A stretch of 64,000 bases of DNA, taken from positions 1,002,001-1,066,000 of the forward strand of contig NC_090165.1 in the NCBI RefSeq assembly GCF_017916325.1. The letters run 5' to 3'. This document shows positions 13,127 to 24,181 of the stretch, one piece after another. This stretch comes from Leishmania martiniquensis (taxonomy: Eukaryota; Euglenozoa; Kinetoplastea; Trypanosomatida; Trypanosomatidae). A program made the translations under genes and the position numbers. The notes under the pieces were generated by a model that did no database searches, was not told the DNA's origin, and worked only from the letters and a program-made list of their open reading frames with translations. The first letter of the stretch is position 1. Each line of letters opens with the position of its first letter.

Positions 13127-13896
13127 TTTTCCTATATCAGCTCCACGCAAGGTGCTGTGTTTGTCGCCTCCTTGTGGGGTGATGAGTCTCTCGGGAGCGC
13201 GGTGACGCAAGAGGGGAGAGAGGAGGGAACAGCCTTTGAGCGCGAACGGAGGCCCGAGTGAGGGGGTGCACGCCAAGGCCAGCAGAAAAAAAAAGCCGCG
13301 TGGGAAACGGAGAGAGGAACACGCGGACGGACAATCACCGATGCCGCCGTGTGACGCAGACGCATCACAAAAGAATATGCGGATGAAGAAGGGGGAAAGG
13401 TAGAAAGAGCAGAGATGCGGGGTCGGCAGTGGGGCAAAGTGGGAGGTAGTGCCCCCTGCTAAAGGCGGAAGCGTTTCTTTCCTTCTTTCTTTTCGTTTTG
13501 TCCGGCGCTAAAGGACCACACTGGACTCGAAAAGCAGCAGCATAGCGAGCAAACATTGAGTCGGCATTGTTGACGATGGTCGTGTGGCACGCGTGTGCGG
13601 GTCTGCGAGAAGCGCTACGGTATGCATCGGACGTGTTCTACCCCCCCCTTCGCACCCGCAAGATAAGCGCCGACGCATGTGCAAGGCCGGTGTACAGGCA
13701 GCAAGCAGAGCTCACACCAAGAGGTAGTCCCTGTGCTGCCGTGCCATTCTCATCTCTCATCTCGTTGGCGTTGGTGACGCTGCAACGTTTCCATGCACTC
13801 TGACACACATACACACACACACACAAACGCACACACGGACAGGCCACTGTGAACAGAAGCGAGAAGAAAAAAGCGGTGGGCACCCCAAGCAGCTCA
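13127..13896. other. Intergenic region with CA tract
   Basis: Presumed 3' UTR of the SOD-like gene and leader of the small unknown gene. An imperfect CA tract lies at 13803-13836. No gene was seen. Confidence 0.5.
13803..13836. repeat. CA-rich microsatellite
   Basis: Imperfect CA repeat just downstream of the SOD-like coding region in transcription, within its 3' UTR. Confidence 0.75.
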
Positions 13897-14703
13897 CTAG
13901 GCTCGACTACACTGGAGGAAATATTTCTCCGCCACTCCCCAGTTGCATGCCTTGAAGAAGTTTCGAACATAGCGCTCAATCTCGTCCCCGTTCTCGTCCT
14001 CCGCCAAAAGGGGATAGTCGTAGCAGCGTGCGGATGCATGCATATTCAACGCCAGGAGTGGGATCAAGTCGCTGCCGATAGGGCAGGTGCCGTGGTCAAA
14101 GCCAAGGACGTCAAACGCTTTACCGGTCCAGATGAGATACACCCATCCGCCGGCATACTGCTGGGAAAGCGCGGTGACCGCGAAGAGCCGTTGCACCTCC
14201 TCTACAGCGTCTAGAGTACCATTCTGACTGTACTGCAGCTGCAGCTCGTCCTTGAGTCGCATTGGCACTGTCGTTCCCCACGGGCGCAGAGAGCGATACC
14301 AGAAGCAGTAGTTGAAGTGCTCCGACGCGGCGGCGTGGATCACCGCACGGGTCGCATCGAAGGAAGAGTTGCGGATGACAACGTTCAGGTTGTGCCCCTC
14401 GAGCTCAGACCCCAAGGTGTGCGCATTCAGTCGATCCACCGCTGCTTTGTGAAATACGTGGTACTGAACGTCGAACTGTTTTCTCGACATGAGCGGCGCG
14501 ACCCCCTGCCCAACATCGTAGTCGATGCGGGGGAGATAAAAGAAGCCCTTCGTCTCTCGCTCTGCATCCGCCGCTGCGGCCGCCATCTCTGTCGTTCGAA
14601 AGGCGCATGTGGCACCGTACGGTGTGGCGACGGAGAGGTTTACGTTGGCCGATGCCCCTTTGGGCACGTACTCGAAAAAGCGCCGCACAAGGGAGACCCG
14701 CAT
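13897..14703 (-). CDS. Fe/Mn superoxide dismutase-fold protein without metal ligands (probable mitoribosomal mS42/mS43-like)
   Basis: A 268-residue protein from the ATG at 14703 (MRVSLVRRFFEYVPKG, a plausible import signal). It follows the Fe/Mn-SOD layout: an N-terminal segment with YHVFHKAAVDRLN, a middle HFNYCFWYRSLRP equivalent to the SOD WNHTFYW region, then GGWVYLIWTG and a C-terminal FFKACNW. The metal ligands are not kept: the central His is replaced by Tyr (FNY) and the usual DVWEHAYY ligand block reads ALNMHASARCYDY, so Asp and His are lost. This argues against dismutase activity. Mitoribosomal small subunits contain SOD-like structural proteins (mS42, mS43), which is the most likely role. 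It could otherwise be a different SOD-derived assembly factor. Confidence 0.72.
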   Translation of the reverse strand: MRVSLVRRFFEYVPKGASANVNLSVATPYGATCAFRTTEMAAAAADAERETKGFFYLPRIDYDVGQGVAPLMSRKQFDVQYHVFHKAAVDRLNAHTLGSELEGHNLNVVIRNSSFDATRAVIHAAASEHFNYCFWYRSLRPWGTTVPMRLKDELQLQYSQNGTLDAVEEVQRLFAVTALSQQYAGGWVYLIWTGKAFDVLGFDHGTCPIGSDLIPLLALNMHASARCYDYPLLAEDENGDEIERYVRNFFKACNWGVAEKYFLQCSRA

Positions 14704-16267
14704 GATGCCACTTGTGCAGGTGTGGGCGTGTGTGTATGTGCATGCCAGCATCCGAAGCAAAGGTGGGAGGAGAGCGAGAAGACTAACAATTAGCGATGTA
14801 CACAACAGCGCTGAGGCATCTGCAGAGAAGACTCAGACGGTACAGGCAGGAAAGCGGGCGGGCTGCAGCGCGTTGACATGAAGCGGAGAAGAGTAGCACA
14901 CCGGAAGCGGCCCGCTAGCAATCCCATCCCTCCCCCCCACACACACACGCCGCTCCCGCCTCTCTCACGCGCGCCCAACGGCAGACGAATGGGTAGTGGC
15001 TCTACTGAAGGAGGTGCACATATGGGAGGAATAGCAGACACATGCCGACTACCCAAGCCGCAAAGGAAGGGCGCGCATCGCACACACACACTCGGCCTCG
15101 CTTTGCTTTCCTCGCATTCTCCTGTTGCCGCTGCTGCCTTGATGGCACGTGATTCTACGCGGTGCACGCAGAGTGAAAGAGCAGCAGTGCTTTTCTGATG
15201 CGCCTTTGTACGGCAGAGGATGAACACGAGCTGCAGGGTGTTTGGAGGATAGGAAATCTTCATGGACTGCTCCTATTCGTCTCCTGTCCACCACAGAACC
15301 CGCTTCAGAGAAGCGTCACTATCCCCATCCGACTGGCGCTGCTGGAGTCACACCAATGGCATCACTGTGTCAAAACGGGTTGAGACCCATTGAAAGAAAT
15401 GCGGCAAAAAAGGGGGAGAGAAGAACGAATACAGCGTAACTGAAGAGCGGCATGGCGATTGAGGAACACAGAAAGAGAGACAGCAGATAAATATCGGTCT
15501 TGCGGCTGCGAGAGAGAAAGAAAGAGAGAGGGGTGAAAAAAGGAGGAGGCATAGACCACAAGCCAAAGGGAGAATGAAAACAAACAATAAAGTCCTCCGC
15601 GCACGAGCACACACACACATATCCTCAGCGCTCGGCCGTCTAACAGCACCTCTTCTCCTGCCCGTTTGTGGCAACCTCCTCTACGGTATGCCCCTTCCCC
15701 CTCTCCTCTCCCCTCTTCTTTTCTTTCCCTACCAAACGAAGGGCGCGCTGCCACTTCCGTTGCAATGAGAGGAGAAATGAAAGAAAAAAGGGATAAGGGC
15801 TGTGGAGCGGTTGGCCGTCGAGCCGCGGTGGGGGGGGGGCAACGCATAGAGAAGCGCGCGCTCGGTGCAGTGTGGGGAAGCAGAACAAACGAAAAGAAAA
15901 CGATGGCCACCCGCTAACATGAGTAGCCGCACCGGCGCGCGCGAAGCGCGACTTGTGTATCGGCGGGCGAAATAATAAAAAAACAGCGCTTCATGATCTT
16001 GATATAGCACAGCCTTAGCGCTGTGCGCCTTCCTACCTGGCATCCCTCGAGAACCGTTCGGCAGCAGCAGTGGTGGGATGCGTAGACAACACATGACCAT
16101 ACACCGGCAAATGCCGAGATGGCGGCGGCGGCACCGCGCACACGAAGGCACCCTTCCGTGGGGGACGGGTGTCGAGTGTGCAGTCGACGTACTGCGGGTG
16201 AGCGGTCTGCCGAATTGAACGGCGCGGCTGGAGGTGCCCCCGTGAGAGGAGGCGGAGAAGGAGAGAC
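14704..16267. other. Intergenic region, no gene seen
   Basis: About 1.6 kb between the CCCH protein and the SOD-like gene. It contains purine-rich tracts, a G9 run near 15831 and short CA runs. Frames here are low-complexity and overlap on both strands. Confidence 0.55.
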
Positions 16268-17503
16268 TCACCTTTCTTTCCAAGGTCGCTCCGTCTTAGC
16301 TGCCGCCTTCGCTTGCGCTGCGCTCCAGCACGTTGGGGTCGGCTGCGCTGAAAACGCGCAACCCCCTGCAGATCGCGAGGGCGCACCCCCGAGAAAGCTG
16401 TCGGACAGCGGAGCAGCCACTGAACAACGAAGGCTCATAAAACGCGCATCCGCAGCGGCACCAGAGTCAACTGACTTCGGAGCATCTCCCGGCAGGTGTC
16501 GTGGGGCAGCGCGCGATTTGCTCGGAGCCACCACAGCGTTACTGGGATGGTGATACAGGCAACGTACGCCAAATGTGCAGCGGCCTGTCTGCAGAAACTG
16601 CTTACACACCTTAGAGGTCTTCCCACGCTGCACGAAGCGGCCCAGCTCCGCCAGGGTTGACATGGGTGCGACTGGTAGCTTTGGGGGGCGCGCCGCCTCT
16701 TCGTCTGTTGGTAGCACCGGAGAAGGGCTGTGGAAGCGGCCCCCGGCGCGCCGGCCTCGGTCAGCGGGGGCGCCAAAGCGTTCTGCGTCGTTCGACGCTT
16801 CGCTGGGAAAGCGAAATGTCGAACAGTCTGGGTGGAACTGAATCGAGCACTGCTCATCCTCGATGAGCGTGCCCAACTCTCCGAGCGCCGCAGCCACAAC
16901 GCGCTCCATCGAGCCTGCGGTGCTGTGTGATCTGCACAACGATACGCTAGGGACGGAGAAGGCACCCGAGCGCATACTGCCCCTCTTTCCCCAGCTGTCC
17001 ACTGTGGGGCGCACCGAAGGCTTCCCCAGCCCCGCGCCCCTTTCGCTGTGGTGCGGCCCTTCCCCGTATACCGAGCCCGGAGGCGAGGGTCGGTGTGAGC
17101 GCGCTCGTGCAGAGGCAAGGTTCCTTCGCCTACTATTCTCTCTCGAGTCTGCTTCCCCATGCGCCTCTCCATCTGCTGCGCTCGTTAGCACCGCTATGGT
17201 GACTCCTGGGGCGTCCCACCACGCGTCGGTAGCTCCGTCAGTGCGCATCAACACCTCCAAAGCCGAGCTCAGCTCAGTTTTGCATGTGGTGACCGTCCCG
17301 CACGTGATCGTGTCACCCAGTGCAGACGTTATGTGGTGAGCAGAGACGCCAGTAAACCCACTGAGTAGCTGGACAGCCTCATTCCACGAGAATGACCCTG
17401 AGTGAGGATATGTGTGGTCCAGATACTCTGAGAAGGCGCCGCAGAGCTCGGCGGAAAGGCACGTAGCACCCGTTCGCTCATTCATCAGTGCTGAAAACTC
17501 CAT
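16268..17503 (-). CDS. CCCH-type zinc-finger protein (putative RNA-binding)
   Basis: A 411-residue protein with one C-x8-C-x5-C-x3-H finger at about 300-319 (CKQFLQTGRCTFGVRCLYHH). This finger type binds RNA in trypanosomatid ZC3H regulators, which control mRNA stability and translation where transcription is not regulated gene by gene. The N-terminal 110 residues form an ordered, mostly helical region of unknown family, followed by a long Ser/Arg/Pro-rich disordered stretch (about 110-285). The C-terminal 90 residues are also low-complexity. A single finger suggests either weak RNA binding alone or action in a complex. Target mRNAs cannot be inferred. Confidence 0.78.
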   Translation of the reverse strand: MEFSALMNERTGATCLSAELCGAFSEYLDHTYPHSGSFSWNEAVQLLSGFTGVSAHHITSALGDTITCGTVTTCKTELSSALEVLMRTDGATDAWWDAPGVTIAVLTSAADGEAHGEADSRENSRRRNLASARARSHRPSPPGSVYGEGPHHSERGAGLGKPSVRPTVDSWGKRGSMRSGAFSVPSVSLCRSHSTAGSMERVVAAALGELGTLIEDEQCSIQFHPDCSTFRFPSEASNDAERFGAPADRGRRAGGRFHSPSPVLPTDEEAARPPKLPVAPMSTLAELGRFVQRGKTSKVCKQFLQTGRCTFGVRCLYHHPSNAVVAPSKSRAAPRHLPGDAPKSVDSGAAADARFMSLRCSVAAPLSDSFLGGAPSRSAGGCAFSAQPTPTCWSAAQAKAAAKTERPWKER

Positions 17504-18535
17504 CCTGTTGCGCCTGAGTCTGCCTTCGCACTGAGAGAGCGGTGGCGAGGATGGCAGAGAAGAACGGAGCGCGATCAGTGACGAGACCGGTGAGCAAGGA
17601 GCAGGAACGTGCGCGATGGCAGAGGCTACGATCTACATGAGTGCGTCGGAGTGCGTGTGTGTCAGTGTGTGTGTCGGGGTAAAGCAGCAACGGTTGCCGA
17701 GGAACGGCAACAAGACTCGTACTCCTCGCTCTGTGTTCTCTGCTGTGGGGGCAGAAGACAGTGATAAAGCACGGAAAACGCACCGTAGGCGACGGGTGCT
17801 CCTCCTCTCCCTCTCTAGCAGCAGCGGCTTTGGCGAGTTGCGTCTCGGCGCTTTCGTACAGAATGTGTAGGGGAAGGTGGGGAGGGCGTGGACGGCAAAT
17901 CGAGTCTGAGGAGCGAACGGTAGCAGCGAGTTGGAGAACAGGAGAGTGTCGAAAAAGAGATTGGGAGGGCAGAGAAAGCTTTGCAGCCGTAGAAGGGTTG
18001 GGGAGGGGGACCGGAGGGGCAGGGTGCGCGTAATGAGCTCTGTGAGCCGTCAAGTCGGGTTTCCGCCGCCCTCTCAAAGGGAGACAAGACGAAGGACGGT
18101 GAGCGAGCAAGAAAAAGCCACCGGCCCATATGCTCGTGAAAGCTTCTGCTTCGCGCGGGTACGTACAAACCCACAAACACGCACACGCATATGATCACAG
18201 AGAGACAAAAGGAAACAGGCCGCGCGCAAGAGTGCAGCTCAGTGTCAACGTCGCTGTGCCCTCCCAGAAAAATGCGCGATGGTCGCCTCTTGTGTCCTCC
18301 ACCGCGTTTTCTAATCTTCTCCTTTTTTGTCTTCCGCAAGAGCCTGAGAGGCAGCGCACGTCTGCCTCTCGGGTGTACGTTCTACAAGAAGGCAAAGAGC
18401 AGCAGAGTCAGGGTCTTCAGCGACACAGGTGTAGCACTCCTTCCGGGGCGAGCAGTGCCACACATATGTCGGGCAAGTTAATTGTCTAAGGCTTCTTTGC
18501 CTTTCTCTTTTTTCTTTCTTCGCCCTTCTTGGGTC
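17504..18535. other. Intergenic region between TMEM230-like and CCCH genes
   Basis: Presumed UTRs. A GT-rich patch lies near 17660-17680, and the plus strand is purine-rich at 17860-18010. No gene-like frame was accepted. Confidence 0.5.
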
Positions 18536-19105
18536 TCACGCCTCGGGTAGCTGCGTATAGGTATACCGGCCGCGGCACGTCACGTACATATACAGAACGA
18601 ACAGGCAGTAGTACCCGGGAACACACAGCAGAAACGCCCCGAACATCACTCCTACACCGCGCGCTTTTTCTTCGCAATATTGTGCGGTACAGCCGATACC
18701 CACTATCATCAGCATTGTCCCCACACCGGACATGAAAAAGCCGTAAAGGAACTGCTTCCACGCGATCCAGTAGAGCCGCTCGACACGCAGGCGCGCCTTT
18801 GTCGGGTTAGCCGCGCAGAGCCACTCAAAGACAGCGCGGTACGCGTAATCTCTGGGGGCTCCGTCAGCCGCGCGGTAGAAAGCGTCCTCCTCCTCTTCAG
18901 ACTCAAGGCTGCGTTTGCTTCGGGCTTTGTTGGCACGCTGCAGCTGCTCACGAAACTCTTCCAGCGTGCACGGGGGCTGCTCGTCGTTGTACTCCTCATG
19001 GACGCCGTGCATTGTCCGCCACTCCTCGCTCAAGTCCACCTCTGGGCCCACGAGGAGCGACGGCGCGTTAGCACCGGGTTCTCGATGCTGCTGGCGCTGG
19101 CGCAT
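18536..19105 (-). CDS. TMEM230/TMEM134-like (DUF872) two-pass membrane protein
   Basis: A 189-residue protein. After a charged, Glu-rich cytosolic N-terminus (about 1-110) come two hydrophobic segments, about 115-138 (FLYGFFMSGVGTMLMIVGIG) and about 148-172. The end of the second segment has the family signature: a Pro-Gly-Tyr-Tyr turn (CVPGYYCLFVLYMYV) and a terminal Arg-Gly-x-Tyr-x-Tyr-x-x-Leu/Ile-Pro motif (RGRYTYTQLPEA). Both are found at the same place in human TMEM230. TMEM230 is linked to synaptic and recycling vesicle traffic in animals, so a role in endosomal or secretory membranes is a reasonable inference here. Confidence 0.78.
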   Translation of the reverse strand: MRQRQQHREPGANAPSLLVGPEVDLSEEWRTMHGVHEEYNDEQPPCTLEEFREQLQRANKARSKRSLESEEEEDAFYRAADGAPRDYAYRAVFEWLCAANPTKARLRVERLYWIAWKQFLYGFFMSGVGTMLMIVGIGCTAQYCEEKARGVGVMFGAFLLCVPGYYCLFVLYMYVTCRGRYTYTQLPEA

Positions 19106-20739
19106 GCCTAAGCGAGAAAGGGCGCGTACTACTTTGGCGCCTAGACGGGGCGCGTCTCACCTGCGGAGAGGCAGTCAAGCAAAGGCAACAGCGGTGATAA
19201 ATGAAGAGAGAAAGTGCACCTCAACCAAACGAAAACGAAGGAGCAGGAGATGCAAGAATAGCCGTGTGCTCCTCGTATCCTTCACGGCCTTTTCCCGTGA
19301 CAAGTGTGTGTGTGTGTTTACCAGCAGTGGGTTTACAGTGGAAGAAAGATGTTACGAAGGGTGAAGGGGCAGCAGAGTCGATATGATGGGAGCAGGTGGA
19401 GCCACCAGCACGGGCATCACTTCGAAACAAAAACGCGCTACACCAAAGGCGAGGCTGTGCGGGCAACTACCCATTGCAACCGCCGCCTCCTCCGCACCTT
19501 TGCGCCGAGCCATGTGGCATTGAAGAGTTCGGGCGTGGAAAAAATAAGCACCACTGCAGCACCACACATGCAGTGATTTCTCCCCCCTTCCCCGCCCCCT
19601 TAGCATCGCGCCCCCTTCTTTTCTTCGATACGTTGCTCACGCATTCGCGCACCAACTTCGGTTGCCGAGTCCGCCAAAGTCGCCATTGATTCCCCTTCGA
19701 CGAGTGGAGACGGTAACAATGGAGAGAGAGACCCTAACAGAAGATACAACGCTTCTATACACGAAGCAAGTCTCTGCCGCACCGCACACAAGTTCGCTCG
19801 ACCCCCAGCCTATGTGCCAGCAGGCCCCATCGCCCCGTGCACAGAAGCAGCCGTGCACACACGCGTCTTGCAGCAGCGCACCGACTCGGCCATCGGAGGC
19901 ACGGCCCCCACCTCATACCCTACGCACCTCCCGCCCCACAGGTCGCCTCACAGTCGCTCCCCGTTGCCCTGGTTGCCACCGACGCGTATCCCCTCCCTCC
20001 TCGCGATGACTCAGGCTCCCTCTACACACACACACGCACGCAGGCAGTGCAAGGGCCGAGCGGGATACGCTCGAGTCATGCCGACGCGTTGCTCATCGCA
20101 TGGACGGCACAAGCCTCTTCACAGCCGCCGGTCGCTCCGACGCAACGCCATCCAGCGCCTGGCCCCCGACATCGGTAGCGACACATCGCTCTGGCCCCCC
20201 TTCGGGCTAGGTGCTGGAACCCTCTGTCGTGGCCACGAGAGGCGGCTCAGCATTCCGAAAGGCAAGGGTGGGAGTGAGGGGAGGGGGGCTGCCTGGCTTC
20301 CCCAGACAGAGAGTGGGGTACTGAGCCCCCCTGAGATGCCACGCACACGGAGACATGCCCCCCCCGGCCACCGAGGCAATCGCTAAAACACATAAGGAGG
20401 GGGAGAAGGCGCAGGAACTGCAATAACGCACGCGGACGAGAAAAGAGAGGACGTAAGGGTAGGGGCCGAACGGGAGCAGGTGTGTCGCGAAGCCACTAAA
20501 GTCTGCCCCTCGTCACTGCCTGAGGTGTTGTTCTGAGGCTCAAGCAAAAACGGAGAGGGGAAAAGGTCTGCCCTCCACCGGCAAACGCGTTGGAATACCT
20601 TCACCCTTTCCCTCTCCTCCCCGTTGCCGTCTCCCCTCTGGCTCACTGGTTGGGCCCTCCCTACTCCTCACCTACAAGCACACAGGAGCATACGTGAACG
20701 CACACCGCTCTACTCACCATCAGCCCTCAGCCGTAGCGA
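19106..20739. other. Intergenic region holding SIDER-like repeat copy 2
   Basis: About 1.6 kb between the two-TM protein gene and the TMEM230-like gene. The right-hand third holds the second SIDER-like copy (19773-20361). The rest is UTR-like with no gene seen. Confidence 0.55.
19773..20361. repeat. SIDER-like 0.59 kb dispersed repeat, copy 2
   Basis: Second copy of the block at 898-1488, same orientation, 18,875 bases further on, nearly identical along its length. It sits in the presumed 3' UTR of the gene at 20740-21564. Left flank (gaagcaagtc) and right flank (ggccaccgaggcaatcgc) differ from those of copy 1, so the copies are separate insertions or duplications and not one large tandem unit. 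Family assignment as SIDER is inferred from size and position. Confidence 0.7.
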
Positions 20740-21564
20740 TTAGAACAGCTGAGGGAAATCGCGGCGCAGCGCGTCCATGATGTCGTCCGTCGAGGAGCGA
20801 GGGTCCTTCGCGCTACCCGCCGCCCGTACCATCGTCTGAGCAAAGCGCAAATCCTTCGCGGACGACAAGCACGCCGACACCGCCGCTAGCATCTCCGGCT
20901 GTGATGTGCGATACCCTTGGAACAGAGTTGGGTAGTTCTGTGTAATGAACTGGTCAAACGTGAGTTTTGGGTTCGCGCGTGTGGCGTTCTCGAACTCAGT
21001 CTTGATGCGATTTTGCTCATGCCGGGAGTACAAAGAGCGCAGCAGAAGAAAATAGGCGGCTGAGCCGATCGGGAGCTCCCACCAGGGAAGTCCTTGCAGT
21101 GTGTAGAATGGTGAGTTCGTGTTCACCAGCGGCATCATCAGCATGAGGAACAAGAGAGCCGTCAGGTAAAACATAAAGTTGAACAATTTTCTGGCCATGT
21201 CCGGGTTCACAGGCGGCTGACCCAGAAAGGAAGCGCCCCCGTTGCCCATGCCCCATCCAGGGCCCAGCCCAAAGCCACCACTCATGTTCGCGGCGCCGGT
21301 GTCGGCCCCGCCTTGCTGCCCCGCCAGGCCCTGTTGGATCTTCTGCGCGAACTGCCCACGCAAAAGTCGCTCCCGCTCTAGCTCTTCCTTATCTTCCTCC
21401 GCGGCGGCGCGCTGCTGGGTGTTAGTGGCGCTGCTACCTTTGTTAGTGATCGCGCGAGTGGTGTAAAATGGTCGTATCGTCACCGCACACGCCGAAACGC
21501 TAGAGAGTGTGTTGAGGAACGACGTCGACACCAGCGGCGCCGGCAAGCGGTGTTTCCAAGGCAT
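20740..21564 (-). CDS. Probable mitochondrial two-TM protein, function unknown
   Basis: A 274-residue protein from the ATG at 21564 (MPWKHRLPAPLVSTSFLNTL). The longer in-frame start at 21729 would add UTR-like residues. The N-terminus lacks acidic residues for about 55 residues and fits a mitochondrial presequence. A Glu-rich charged helix (about 55-80) and a Gly-rich spacer (about 85-120) precede two hydrophobic segments at about 130-150 (LFNFMFYLTALLFLMLMMPL) and about 160-180. The final 90 residues are soluble and helical. I do not recognise the family. An inner-membrane role is inferred from the layout only. Confidence 0.7.
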   Translation of the reverse strand: MPWKHRLPAPLVSTSFLNTLSSVSACAVTIRPFYTTRAITNKGSSATNTQQRAAAEEDKEELERERLLRGQFAQKIQQGLAGQQGGADTGAANMSGGFGLGPGWGMGNGGASFLGQPPVNPDMARKLFNFMFYLTALLFLMLMMPLVNTNSPFYTLQGLPWWELPIGSAAYFLLLRSLYSRHEQNRIKTEFENATRANPKLTFDQFITQNYPTLFQGYRTSQPEMLAAVSACLSSAKDLRFAQTMVRAAGSAKDPRSSTDDIMDALRRDFPQLF

Positions 21565-22582
21565 GGTATCAAATGTGACGCGGCTGTTAGGACCAAAGGA
21601 GCTGATCCTCGCACGCCTGACGACGGAACGAAGACAACAAAACAAACGCCAATCAAGGAAAAGAGTGAAAGTTAGAGCGGTGGAACACGCAGCTGCGGCA
21701 CAGAAGGCAGAGAGACAGCAAGTCACCACGCGATGAGGTGCGTGTACCGACGCAGCAATGCGGGAACACTAAGTGTGTATGTGTGTGCCTCTGTGTAAGT
21801 GTGTGTGCAGGAGAGAGGGAGTATTCGATCCAGGTCCGACCTGCACAGGTGCGCGGCTTCAGAAGGCGCAATTTGTGAAACAAGAAGGAAAAGGGGAGAT
21901 ATCAGTGAGGCCCATGTATTCCATCGGCACACGTGCGAGAGCGTAGAGAAGCACAGCATCAGGGCAGCGGGCAGCGGGGGCACAAATGAGAGCGAGAGGA
22001 AGTTCTATAGGAGAGAAGAAAGCTGCAGAGGCGAGTATATGATAACCCGCAAGGTGCCGGCATCACGTGCCACCAAGATCGAAGCCCAAAAAGTCAGTGG
22101 AGGGGGGGACGGGGAGCGTGACAAACGCAAGCGCTGCCCCATGCAGTGGGAAGCCGACAAAAAAGGGATGGGTCGCGCCGAGGAGTGATGCAGCGTGCGT
22201 TCCGTTGCCCCAAATGCGTGTACCGCGGACAGCGCGCCTGAAGCCTCACAACAAAATCGCACTCCCATCCGTCTCACTCGTTATGGGTTACTCGACTCGC
22301 TTTGCGCAGGTGTGATGCGTGCGTCCCGACGGTGTCATTTGGATAGGAGGCCATGTTAAAGCAGCACATTCCCACACACACATTCACGCGTACGTTTCCT
22401 TCCTCCCTTGGTTCGTGGCATGTAAAGAGCGTCGCCTCCCTGATATAACCTGAGCACAAAATGCACACCCCAAGTATGGAGGGCGAGTAAGGAGGAGGCA
22501 CGGGCATGAAGCCAACCGCACCATCGCCACACACACAAAAAAAAAAGAGCAACCCCACGTGGCCTCTCTGCACACGTCCTCG
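21565..22582. other. Intergenic region, no gene seen
   Basis: Presumed UTRs of the bL9m-like and two-TM protein genes. GT/CA-rich patches occur near 21775-21810. No coding frame was accepted. Confidence 0.5.
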
Positions 22583-23200
22583 TCAGTAAAGCGCGCCGTA
22601 GCTGCTCATCTTACGAATGTGCATGCGCACCTTGACGCGTTTGTTGTCGTACACCTCGCGGTCAATCGCCAGCTCCTCGGCGCCTGGCAAGTATAGCCAG
22701 CACCAGTTGTGTCCTAAGTCTTGAATGCCTGTTCGCCGATCCTTCTCCCTGAACTCGATGAGCCTCGGATCGACACGCACCTTATACTGCTCCCACAGCT
22801 TCTGCGCGATGTCCTTCTTGCGCAGAGGGCAGTTCAGCAGCCATCCTTGGCCCCAGCTCTGGCGGCCAAAGAGCAGATATCCCGTGTTCACACGCCAGTA
22901 CACGTCCAGCCACTGCCGCTTGCGGGCCGCGAAGTCGAGAAACTCAGCGTTTCGCTCCACGAAGCGATCGTACTGCTCCGAGTCGGGGTTGTAGCACCAC
23001 ACGCCGCGACGGAGCTCGGCGCTCGGCGTCACCGCATTTCCCTCAGAGATGTACTTCTGTGCCACCTCGCGCTTGATCAGACGCTCCTCGCCAGCAAAGC
23101 CTCCCTGAGGACCAAGAATGGTGCGGGTGAAGATGACCGGGATGTATTCCAGCTGCAGTTCAGGGGCCATCTCCCGAAGCAGACGCGACCACCGAAGCAT
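22583..23200 (-). CDS. Probable mitochondrial ribosomal protein bL9m
   Basis: A 205-residue protein from the ATG at 23200 (MLRWSRLLREMAPE, Arg-rich N-terminus). The open frame runs a further 177 codons upstream but is low-complexity UTR. Residues about 20-60 read IPVIFTRTILGPQGGFAGEE followed by YISEGNAVTPS. This parallels the bL9 N-terminal domain, where a strand, a Gly-x-x-Gly turn and a loop leading to a Gly/Asn-x-Ala-x-Pro element contact 23S rRNA. The remainder is Trp- and Arg-rich and specific to kinetoplastids. It would be a structural part of the mitochondrial large subunit. The bL9 assignment is from pattern and is less certain than bL28m. Confidence 0.6.
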   Translation of the reverse strand: MLRWSRLLREMAPELQLEYIPVIFTRTILGPQGGFAGEERLIKREVAQKYISEGNAVTPSAELRRGVWCYNPDSEQYDRFVERNAEFLDFAARKRQWLDVYWRVNTGYLLFGRQSWGQGWLLNCPLRKKDIAQKLWEQYKVRVDPRLIEFREKDRRTGIQDLGHNWCWLYLPGAEELAIDREVYDNKRVKVRMHIRKMSSYGALY

Positions 23201-24181
23201 CGTCGGCGAATGTGCGGGCCCTGTCCCGGCTGTACTCTTTGCCCCGCTCCAATATGCGGCGCTCGTGACGGCCGCACAGTGACAACGGTGCTGACGCCGT
23301 TCTGTTTTTCCCTCCGCTGCAATTGTAGAGGGGGAAAGGACACGAGGCGTGGCAAAGGAGACAAAAAAAAAGAGGCAGAAATGGGCGAAATGGGCAGGAG
23401 CACAATAGAGGCAGCAAAAAAGGGCGGGAAATTGGGAGGGACATGGAGGAGGAGGGGAGTGGGGGGTGGGGGCCAAGAGCGACGGGTCAATGAAGAGGCA
23501 GTGGTCCGTGAGGGGCGTCCGTGCACCGCTCGCCTGTCTGTGCCAACTTTTCTCTCGCTCCCCTTCTCTGTTTCCCGCCACTCCCAGCATTGCGCTGGGA
23601 AAGCGCCATCGCTTTGAGGTCTGCCCACGAAGCGGCCGTCGAAAGAAAAGGGGATCGCAGACATGCCACGCTAGTCTTGTGATGGCCTGCAAAGGCGGAG
23701 AGGAAGTGAGAGAAGAGCAGGGGAGGCTCAAGTGGAGGAGTGCGTACCACAGTCATGTGCTCACTGAGCCATCCGTCTCCCATGTACCCCCACTACCACC
23801 CCCTCTCGACTATCACGGTGCAAAGTACAAGCCCTGAAGAAAAGCGCGGATGCCGAAGCCTTTTTTTTTTCGCTGCGCCACTTACGTCAAAGAGGCAGCC
23901 AAGTGCCACTGTACGATGTGATTCGTCAGCAAACAGTCAGAGAAAAGGAAGAGGAGGAGAGGGGCTAATCCACTGTGTGTGTGTGTGCGTGAGGTAGGGG
24001 CGGCAAAAAATCACCGGCACCTTCCTCTGAAGTCACGCGCTGCACTCCACTCGGGTGCCCTCACGCGGCAGCAACAAGGTCCGTAGGCTCCGAGACGTCA
24101 AGTGACGGTGGCAACACCCAAAGTGCAGCTAGCGAGCCGACCTCGCATCACGGCGCCTGGATCGACAGCGAAGTGCGTGCA
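23201..24181. other. Intergenic region between HSP60-like and bL9m-like genes
   Basis: Presumed UTRs. Purine-rich plus strand near 23355-23480, which is polypyrimidine in the transcribed sense just upstream of the bL9m-like gene. A T10 run lies near 23860. No gene was seen. Confidence 0.5.
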
